From Candidatus Rokuibacteriota bacterium (lineage in GTDB: Bacteria; Methylomirabilota; Methylomirabilia; Rokubacteriales; CSP1-6), in contig QHTE01000058.1 in assembly GCA_003220685.1 (NCBI GenBank), positions 1 through 64,000 on the forward strand: DNA of 64,000 nt, read 5' to 3'. Positions 58,528-64,000 of the stretch are shown here, piece after piece (position 1 is the first letter of the stretch; every line of letters starts with the position of its first letter). The position numbers and the translations under genes are program-made. A model generated the notes under the pieces. It had not been told where the DNA came from and ran no database searches. It saw only the letters and a list, made by a program, of their open reading frames with translations.

Positions 58528-58556
58528 TTGCCGCGAACGGCCCCGCCCTCTAGTCT
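58528..58556 (+). promoter_or_regulatory. Promoter of the ArsR-type regulator
   Basis: TTGCCG (58528-58533), 17-base spacer, TAGTCT (58551-58556), six bases before the ATG. Would give a leaderless mRNA. It lies in the shared divergent region with the NIPSNAP gene. Confidence 0.5.
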
Positions 58557-58562
58557 TTGGGC

Positions 58563-59282
58563 ATGAGCGACACCGACATGCTCTCCACGGTGGCAGGGCT
58601 CCTGGGCGAGCCCGCCCGCACCCGCATCCTGACGGCACTGCTCACCGGCCGCGCGCTGACCGCGAAGGAGCTGGCCTACTTCGCGGGGGTGACGGCGGCG
58701 ACGGCGAGCAGCCACCTCTCTCGCCTGCTCGCCGGGCACTTGCTGGCGATGGAGAAGCAGGGACGCTGCCACTATTACCGCTTGCGCTCCGCAGAGGTCG
58801 CCCGCGCCATCGAGGGGCTGATGACGGTGGCGACGATCCCCGCCAACGGCTGGCCGCCCTATCACCGCGTCGAGCCGGCACTCCGGGAAGCGCGGATGTG
58901 CTACGACCACATGGCCGGTCGCCTGGGCGTCGCCGTGTGCGACATGCTCCTGCGCCGGCACCACGTCGTGCTCGTCGACGGCGGCGGAGAAGTCACCGCG
59001 TCCGGCGAGCGATTCCTCGCGGAGCTCGGCGTCGATCTTCCGAGTGCGCGCGGCGCGAAGCGCCACTACTGCCGCGGTTGCATCGACTGGACCGAGCGGC
59101 GCCACCACATCTCGGGCGCCGTCGGCGCGGCCCTGGCGGAGGCGTTCCTCGCGCGGCGCCTGCTCGCGCGCATCCCCGACAGCCGAGCCCTCTCCCTCAC
59201 GCCGCTCGGCCGGAAGACGCTCGCCGCAATGGGCGTGGCGGAATACCGAGCGCCCGCGCCGCGGGCCGCCAAGGTCGGCTAG
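58563..59282 (+). CDS. ArsR-family helix-turn-helix regulator
   Basis: 239 residues. N-terminal winged helix (about 8-85): EPARTRILTALLTGRALTAK, recognition helix region VTAATASSHLSRLLAGHLL and the wing QGRCHYYRLRS. The additional domain of 150 residues holds cysteines in RMCYDHMAG and CRGCIDWTERRHHISG, possibly a metal or redox sensor. Longer than simple ArsR proteins. Probably controls the divergent NIPSNAP gene. Confidence 0.85.
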   Translation: MSDTDMLSTVAGLLGEPARTRILTALLTGRALTAKELAYFAGVTAATASSHLSRLLAGHLLAMEKQGRCHYYRLRSAEVARAIEGLMTVATIPANGWPPYHRVEPALREARMCYDHMAGRLGVAVCDMLLRRHHVVLVDGGGEVTASGERFLAELGVDLPSARGAKRHYCRGCIDWTERRHHISGAVGAALAEAFLARRLLARIPDSRALSLTPLGRKTLAAMGVAEYRAPAPRAAKVG

Positions 59283-59394
59283 CGTCGTACCGAGCGCCGT
59301 CGCCCGGCCCTGATCGTCACCCTGCCGGCAATCGTCTACATCTGGTCGAGCGGCTACCGGCTGGGTCGCCACCAGCCCGGATTGACAGGTCGTC

Positions 59395-60618
59395 TCAGCT
59401 CGGTGCGGCGCCCTGGGTGTTGACGTACAAGCCGTAGAGCGACTGGCTGCCGCACATGAACAGCCGGTTACGCTTGGGACCGCCGAACGCGATGTTCGCG
59501 CACACCTCGGGCAGCCGGATGCGTCCGATGAGCTTGCCTTCCGGCGTCCACACGGTCACGCCGCTGTAGCCGAGACCCCGTCCGCCCGGATTGCCGTTGC
59601 TCGACACCCAGACGTTGCCGTCGATGTCACAGCGCGCGCCGTCCGGGCCGCACTTGATGCCATCGATCATGAAGTCGCTGAAGAGCTTCTGGTTCGACAG
59701 CTTGTGGTCGGCGCCGACGTCGAACACGTGCATGTCGCGCTTGCCGCCCGGGCCCTTGTCCCCGGGACCGGGGCCGGTGCTGATGACGTAGAGTTTTTTG
59801 TAATCGGGCGAGAAGGTCAGGCCGTTCGGGTTGGGCAGCTGATCCTCGCCGACGACGAGGTCGAGGCGACCGGTCGGATCGACGCGGTACACGGCCGTGG
59901 GCAGCTCGCGCTTGAGGTTCGCGACTTCGGGCGGCTGACCGAGCCGATGCTTGAACCGGCCCAGCGGATTGCTCGGGCCGCCGGGCGCGTCCGGCGTGCC
60001 TTCGTACAGCTGGCCGCCATACGGCGGATCGGTGAACCAGTAGCTGCCGTCGGGATGTGGCACGATGTCGTTCGGCGAGTTGAGCCGCTTGCCCTGGTAG
60101 GAGTCGGCGATGATCGCGGTGGAGCCGTCGTGCTCGTACCGGACGACGCGCCTGGTCAAGTGCTCGCAGGAGAGCTGACGCCCCTGGAAGTCGAACGTGT
60201 TGCCGTTGCTGTTGTTCGACGGCATGCGGAACACCTTCACGCTGCCGTCGTCCTCGAGCCACCTGAGCTGCCGGTTGTTCGGGATGTCGCTCCAGACGAG
60301 ATAGCGGCCTTGCCCGCACCACGCCGGGCCTTCCGACCAGAGCGCGCCCGTCCACAGCCGCTTGATCGGCGTGTTGCCCTGCCGATAGCGGTTGAACAGC
60401 GGATCGATCGTGATCACGTCGGGATCGACGTACGTGGTCGGGTTCGCGTCCGGCGACCAGTCGCGCGGCGGCGTCGTGATCGTGCTCGCGGGCTCGGCTG
60501 GTTTGCCGGCCGGCGGCGCCTGCGCCCTCACGACGATGGGGGCGAGCGCCGTAGCGCCCGCGAGCACTCCTGCCGCGCCGACGAATTTTCGCCGCGTGAT
60601 CGGGCTACCATTGTCCAA
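59395..60618 (-). CDS. SMP-30/gluconolactonase-like exported protein
   Basis: 407 residues. Tat signal ITRRKFVGAAGVLAGATALA, then the six-bladed SMP-30 propeller: RLWTGALWSEGPAWCGQGRY with the metal-binding Glu, LNSPNDIVPHPDGSYWFTDP with the conserved Asn-Asp, and LPNPNGLTFSPDYKKLYVIS. Lactonase activity is likely, outside the cytoplasm. The start is TTG at 60618, supported by GGAGG six bases away. Confidence 0.88.
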   Translation of the reverse strand: MDNGSPITRRKFVGAAGVLAGATALAPIVVRAQAPPAGKPAEPASTITTPPRDWSPDANPTTYVDPDVITIDPLFNRYRQGNTPIKRLWTGALWSEGPAWCGQGRYLVWSDIPNNRQLRWLEDDGSVKVFRMPSNNSNGNTFDFQGRQLSCEHLTRRVVRYEHDGSTAIIADSYQGKRLNSPNDIVPHPDGSYWFTDPPYGGQLYEGTPDAPGGPSNPLGRFKHRLGQPPEVANLKRELPTAVYRVDPTGRLDLVVGEDQLPNPNGLTFSPDYKKLYVISTGPGPGDKGPGGKRDMHVFDVGADHKLSNQKLFSDFMIDGIKCGPDGARCDIDGNVWVSSNGNPGGRGLGYSGVTVWTPEGKLIGRIRLPEVCANIAFGGPKRNRLFMCGSQSLYGLYVNTQGAAPS

Positions 60619-60665
60619 GGTGGTCCTCCTTCCGCTGGTTCGACGGCAAAACCGTATCAGAGGGG

Positions 60666-60993
60666 TTGAGCGAGCCCCAAGGAATTCCCGAGGCGCGCGG
60701 TCTACGTCGGGAATTCGCCCGGCGCGGCTTCTTCACGCCGATGCTCCGGATCTCCGATCTCGTCCGCGTGCCCCCGATGGAGGAGGGCGTGGCCCGTCGG
60801 TACAGCGAGGGTTGCTTCGCCACGTGGGGTCCCGAGCTGCAGGCTCTCGTCGCCACCGCGACGGGCAGCGCCCGGCCCCTCGGCGCCCTTCCAGCTGATC
60901 TGGGAGCACATGGACCCGGGCTTCCTGGAGGTCGCGACGCGCATCCCGCAAGGGCCGATGCGATACGTCGAGAGCGCCCGACCCTCGCGATGA
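60666..60993 (+). pseudogene. Frameshifted coding remnant, family unknown
   Basis: Two protein-like pieces in different frames: RRYSEGCFATWGPELQALVA (first part, up to about 60880) and then FQLIWEHMDPGFLEVATRI, RYVESARPSR and a stop at 60991. A frameshift near 60880 would join them. I do not recognise the family. No sound start (only TTG at 60666). Confidence 0.35.
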
Positions 60994-61017
60994 CATTGTT
61001 GCCATCGGGAGGTCGCC

Positions 61018-61089
61018 ATGAGCCGGCTCGACATGGAAGCGTGGATCGCCCGCTTGCGTTCCAGCGCTGGGTGGATCGCGTGTCCTTGA
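61018..61089 (+). pseudogene. Broken gene start
   Basis: GGGAGG and an ATG begin MSRLDMEAWIARLRSS, which resembles the N-terminus of small SAM-methyltransferase proteins, but a stop follows after 23 residues. Probably another remnant in a decayed 500-base region. Confidence 0.25.
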
Positions 61090-61114
61090 CTTGACCGAAC
61101 ACTCCGGCAATCAT
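61086..61114 (+). promoter_or_regulatory. Promoter of the small exported protein
   Basis: TTGACT (61086-61091), 17-base spacer, AATCAT (61109-61114), six bases before the ATG at 61121. Another leaderless-type layout. Confidence 0.45.
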
Positions 61115-61120
61115 GGCCGC

Positions 61121-61429
61121 ATGCTTCGACCTCGCGGCATGCTGGCGGTCCTGCTCGCGATGCTGGTCGTCGCACTGGTGTCGATCGCGTACGCGGACCC
61201 GCCCGATCCGACGTGGCTCGGCGGTTACTGGGATGACGACGATTTCGACAACGTCGTCGCCTTTATTGCCAGCGCCCTGGCCATCGTCGCCCCGCCGATC
61301 ATCGACGGCGGACCTCTGTCGGTCTCGGCAGCCCGGGTGGAACCGGCGCAAGCCGTCGCCTCCTCGGGGTCGCTACAAGCTCTCGCCTGTCCTCGCGCCC
61401 CGCCCGTAATCCTCTCGTCCGACAGCTGA
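61121..61429 (+). CDS. Small exported protein, unknown
   Basis: 102 residues: signal peptide MLAVLLAMLVVALVSIAYA, then DPPDPTWLGGYWDDDDFDNV and a hydrophobic stretch AFIASALAIVAPPI. No known domain. Start chosen next to the promoter box; no ribosome site. Confidence 0.6.
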   Translation: MLRPRGMLAVLLAMLVVALVSIAYADPPDPTWLGGYWDDDDFDNVVAFIASALAIVAPPIIDGGPLSVSAARVEPAQAVASSGSLQALACPRAPPVILSSDS

Positions 61430-61557
61430 TTCAGTGCTAACAGCAGGCCGCCCCGCCCCACCCGCAGCCGGCAACGTGCGTATGCGGCTGCGCGCGGCGA
61501 CATTTCCGCGGGCGCCTGCCGAGGAATTCACGTCGTGACCTGAGAGGCCAACGTGCA

Positions 61558-63456
61558 ATGTGTGGTATCGCCGGGTTCGTAGCCACCGGCTCGCGGTTCG
61601 ACCCTCGCGCCGTCGTGCACCGGATGGTGACGGCCTTACGCCACCGGGGCCCCGACGACGAGGGCGCATATCTCGACGCGCAGGCCGCGCTCGGCGCCTG
61701 TCGCCTCAGCATCATCGATCTGAACGGCGGGCGACAGCCGATCGGGAACGAGACGGGCACCATTCACGCGGTCCTGAACGGCGAGATCTACAACTTCCGT
61801 GCACTCCGTTCACGGCTCCAGCGACGCGGGCACCGGTTCGCCACGCAGTCGGACACCGAAGTGCTGGTGCACGCCTACGAGCAGGACGGGGAAGAGTTCG
61901 TGGCCGACCTGGACGGCATGTTCGCCCTCGCGCTCTGGGATGGACCGCAGCGGAAGCTCTTGCTGGCGCGCGACCGAATGGGCGAGAAGCCGCTCTACTA
62001 TTACGACGGCCCGGGCGTGTTCGTGTTCGGCTCGGAGCTTCGAGCGCTGCTGGAGCATCCCGATGTGCCGCGCGCGCTCGATCTTCGGAGCCTCTCGCGA
62101 TATCTGCTGTTCGACGCCGTCCCCGCCCCGCACTCCATTCTCGACGGAATCGCCAAGCTCGCTCCCGCCCATACGCTCGTCGTGTCCCCCGGCGCCAAGC
62201 CCCACGTGACACCGTACTGGACCCTGTCGTTCGCCCCGGACGACTCCCTCAGTGAGGCGCAATGGTGCGATCGGCTGATCGGCCGGCTCGAAGGATCGGT
62301 GCGCAGCCGGCTCGTCAGCGACGTGCCCGTCGGGGTGTTCGTGAGCGGGGGGATCGACTCCGGTGCGGTCGCGGCCTTCGCGGCGCGCCACGCGAACCCC
62401 AGCCCGCTGCGAACGTTCGCGATCGGGTTCGACGCGCCCAGCTACGACGAACGGGGCTTCGCCAGAATCGTCGCCGATCGGTTCGGCACCGAGCACTGCG
62501 AGATCGTCTTCGGGGCGACGGACGCGTTGTCATTGATGGAACGCGTGGGCGGGCTCCTGGATGAGCCGCTCGTCGACGCCTCGTTCTTGCCGAAATACGC
62601 GCTCGCCAGGGCCGCCCGCGGATCGGTCAAGGTCGCGCTCAGCGGCGACGGCGGAGACGAAATCTTCTGCGGGTATCCGACCTTTGTCGCGGATGCGCCG
62701 GCCCGATGGCTTCGAGCCGCGCTCCCACCGTCGGTCCGGTGTCTGGTCACTCGCCTCGTCGATGGCCTCCCCGCGTCGTCGAAGTACGGCAGCGTCGACT
62801 TTCTGCTGAAGCAGTTCATGCGGGCGCTGCCCTACCCCTCCGAAGTGCGGACGCAGCTGCTGCTGGGCGGCATCACCGCGACGGAGCAAGCGGGTCTCTT
62901 GTCGGCGAGCGTGCGGCAGGCCCTCACGAGCTTCGATCCCTATGCGGAGCTGAGCACGGCGCTGGAACCGCGCCCGGTTCAGGACGAGGTGGAGAGTCTG
63001 ATCTACCACCATGCTCGGTTCTACCTCGCGGATCAGACGCTGGTCGCCATGGATCGGGCCAGCATGGCCGCCGGTCTCGAGGTCCGCGCTCCCTTTCTCG
63101 ACCCGGCGCTCGTCGAGCTCGCGGCGACGGTGCCGAGCCGGCTGAAGCTCCATGGATGGAGGACGAAGCACATCCTCAAGCGCGCATTGACGGAGATCTT
63201 GCCGCCGACGGTGGTGTGGCGGCGCAAGCAAGGCCTCGGCGTTCCCCTGGCGGCCTGGCTGCGCGGCCCCTTGCGTGACGTGATGGAATCGCAGCTGGCG
63301 AGGCTGAGTCGCCGCGGTCTCGTCGACGCCGCGGCGGTCGCGCGGCTGGCCTCGGCGCACGTGGGCGGTCGGCGCGATCATCGCAAGATCCTGTGGTCGC
63401 TGCTGATGCTCGACGCGTGGCTCGATCACTACCTGCCCCGTGACCGCTGGACGTAA
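61558..63456 (+). CDS. asnB: Asparagine synthetase (glutamine-hydrolysing)
   Basis: 632 residues. N-terminal glutaminase domain with the catalytic Cys2 (MCGIAGFV), RHRGPDDEG and NGEIYNFRALR; C-terminal synthetase domain with the PPi loop VSGGIDSG (about 262-269) and SGDGGDEIFCGY. Such proteins outside central metabolism often amidate sugars or peptides in polysaccharide gene clusters; the following GT39-type gene fits that, but true asparagine synthesis cannot be excluded. The next gene starts inside its last codons. Confidence 0.9.
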   Translation: MCGIAGFVATGSRFDPRAVVHRMVTALRHRGPDDEGAYLDAQAALGACRLSIIDLNGGRQPIGNETGTIHAVLNGEIYNFRALRSRLQRRGHRFATQSDTEVLVHAYEQDGEEFVADLDGMFALALWDGPQRKLLLARDRMGEKPLYYYDGPGVFVFGSELRALLEHPDVPRALDLRSLSRYLLFDAVPAPHSILDGIAKLAPAHTLVVSPGAKPHVTPYWTLSFAPDDSLSEAQWCDRLIGRLEGSVRSRLVSDVPVGVFVSGGIDSGAVAAFAARHANPSPLRTFAIGFDAPSYDERGFARIVADRFGTEHCEIVFGATDALSLMERVGGLLDEPLVDASFLPKYALARAARGSVKVALSGDGGDEIFCGYPTFVADAPARWLRAALPPSVRCLVTRLVDGLPASSKYGSVDFLLKQFMRALPYPSEVRTQLLLGGITATEQAGLLSASVRQALTSFDPYAELSTALEPRPVQDEVESLIYHHARFYLADQTLVAMDRASMAAGLEVRAPFLDPALVELAATVPSRLKLHGWRTKHILKRALTEILPPTVVWRRKQGLGVPLAAWLRGPLRDVMESQLARLSRRGLVDAAAVARLASAHVGGRRDHRKILWSLLMLDAWLDHYLPRDRWT

Positions 63457-64000
63457 CGCCCGCCGGCTCTTCGCCGGGTGGGCGCCGTATGCCGTCGCCG
63501 TCGCCCTGAGTGCGGCGATCCTCGGCTTCGACCTCGGCGAGCGCATGCTCACCACGAACGACGAAGCGAGGTTTCCGGTGATGGCCCGGGACATCCTGTC
63601 GCATGGCCACTGGCTCTTCCCCGAGACGTCCGGGGTGCCGATGCTCAACAAGCCGCCGCTTCACGCGTGGTTGATCGCGCTCGCGGGATGGCCGACCGGC
63701 GTGGTGAGCCAGCGCGTGGCCGCATTGCCGTCATGGCTCGGCGCCCTGGGCGTGGTGGCGGTGACGTGCTGGATCGCCCGGCGCCTGTTCGGCGCCGATG
63801 CGGGGCTCGCGGCGGCGTTGATCGTGGCGACGACCGCCGGGATGTTCGCGATGGCGCGCTCGGCGGTGCCCGACATGACGCTCTCGTTCGGCATCGTGGC
63901 CGCCATGGCGGCGTTCGTGGCGGCGGAGCTCGACGGCTCTCGCGGCGCGTGGGTCGGGTTCTACGCGCTCGTGGCGATGGCGTTTTGGGCAAAAGGCCCG
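63440..64000 (+). CDS. GT39-type membrane glycosyltransferase (N-terminal part)
   Basis: First 187 residues, cut by the window end. It resembles ArnT/PMT-like integral membrane glycosyltransferases: first helix PYAVAVALSAAILGF, then TTNDEARFPVMARDILSHGH with the conserved Asp-Glu, and MLNKPPLHAWLIAL. The GTG at 63440 overlaps the end of asnB by 17 bases, so it is co-transcribed. Transfers a sugar from a lipid-linked donor on the outer face of the membrane, most likely. Confidence 0.82.
   Translation, partial: MTAGRNARRLFAGWAPYAVAVALSAAILGFDLGERMLTTNDEARFPVMARDILSHGHWLFPETSGVPMLNKPPLHAWLIALAGWPTGVVSQRVAALPSWLGALGVVAVTCWIARRLFGADAGLAAALIVATTAGMFAMARSAVPDMTLSFGIVAAMAAFVAAELDGSRGAWVGFYALVAMAFWAKGP

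Noticed and set aside
1-64000. CRISPR arrays, insertion sequences, prophage or integrative elements
   Set aside because: No regularly spaced repeats, transposase, integrase or phage structural gene was found; the repeats present are a tandem gene duplication and a REP-like palindrome.

Overview
This window is very GC-rich, densely coded chromosomal DNA from an uncultured-type bacterium. The gene mix is lanthanide-type quinoprotein dehydrogenases with accessory proteins, luciferase-like flavin monooxygenases, HyuA/HyuB hydantoinase genes, ABC importers, Tat-exported proteins and many GTG starts. That mix suggests a soil or subsurface heterotroph of the Rokubacteria/Methylomirabilota kind. This is inference from gene content: there is no rRNA or marker gene here, and no tRNA, CRISPR array or transposase was found.

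Layout. 1-3001: a divergently read solute-binding protein (cut by the window edge), an ankyrin-repeat remnant, and an ABC transporter set whose last permease is truncated. 2998-9045 (minus strand): hyuB and hyuA behind a good promoter, then a YVTN beta-propeller and an exported creatininase-like protein. 9207-12784: a small membrane protein, a DinB-like protein, an acyl-CoA-dehydrogenase-fold enzyme and a luciferase-like monooxygenase. 12810-17833: an exported phosphodiesterase, then a tandem duplication carrying two parallel beta-helix proteins, the second with an in-frame internal deletion. 17820-22994: a 2-hydroxyacyl-CoA-lyase-type ThDP enzyme and a peptide-type ABC importer (C, A, B; no ATPase).

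23020-41501 is a quinoprotein region. It has four type-I PQQ alcohol dehydrogenase paralogues, all with the Asp-x-Asp motif associated with lanthanide binding. One of them carries a C-terminal cupredoxin. There are also a GDH-like quinoprotein lipoprotein, a sorbosone-dehydrogenase-like protein, two proteins fusing a XoxJ-like binding domain to cytochrome c, a Tat-exported Rieske protein, a YVTN propeller, a DoxX-like protein and a YtkA-like/thioredoxin protein. These could form a periplasmic oxidation system: dehydrogenases pass electrons to cytochrome c, cupredoxin or Rieske carriers.

41635-43926 is a luciferase-like monooxygenase/CMD/AhpD cluster. 44276-50618 is the most unusual part: a membrane pseudokinase facing a tight four-gene operon that encodes a coiled-coil membrane protein, a membrane-anchored vWA-like protein, a four-helix membrane protein with a very long coiled coil, and an ExbD/MotB-like protein with the expected membrane Asp. 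It looks like an ion-driven stator system of undescribed composition.

51127-64000: an overlapping permease/methyltransferase/oxidoreductase operon, an EVE protein, an alpha/beta hydrolase with a Cys nucleophile, a phosphodiester glycosidase, a NIPSNAP/ArsR pair, an SMP-30-like protein, decayed coding remnants, asparagine synthetase and the start of a GT39 membrane glycosyltransferase.

Across the window, a 49-bp palindromic repeat occurs three times in one orientation, and many genes have a -10 box 6-9 bases before the start codon, suggesting leaderless transcripts.
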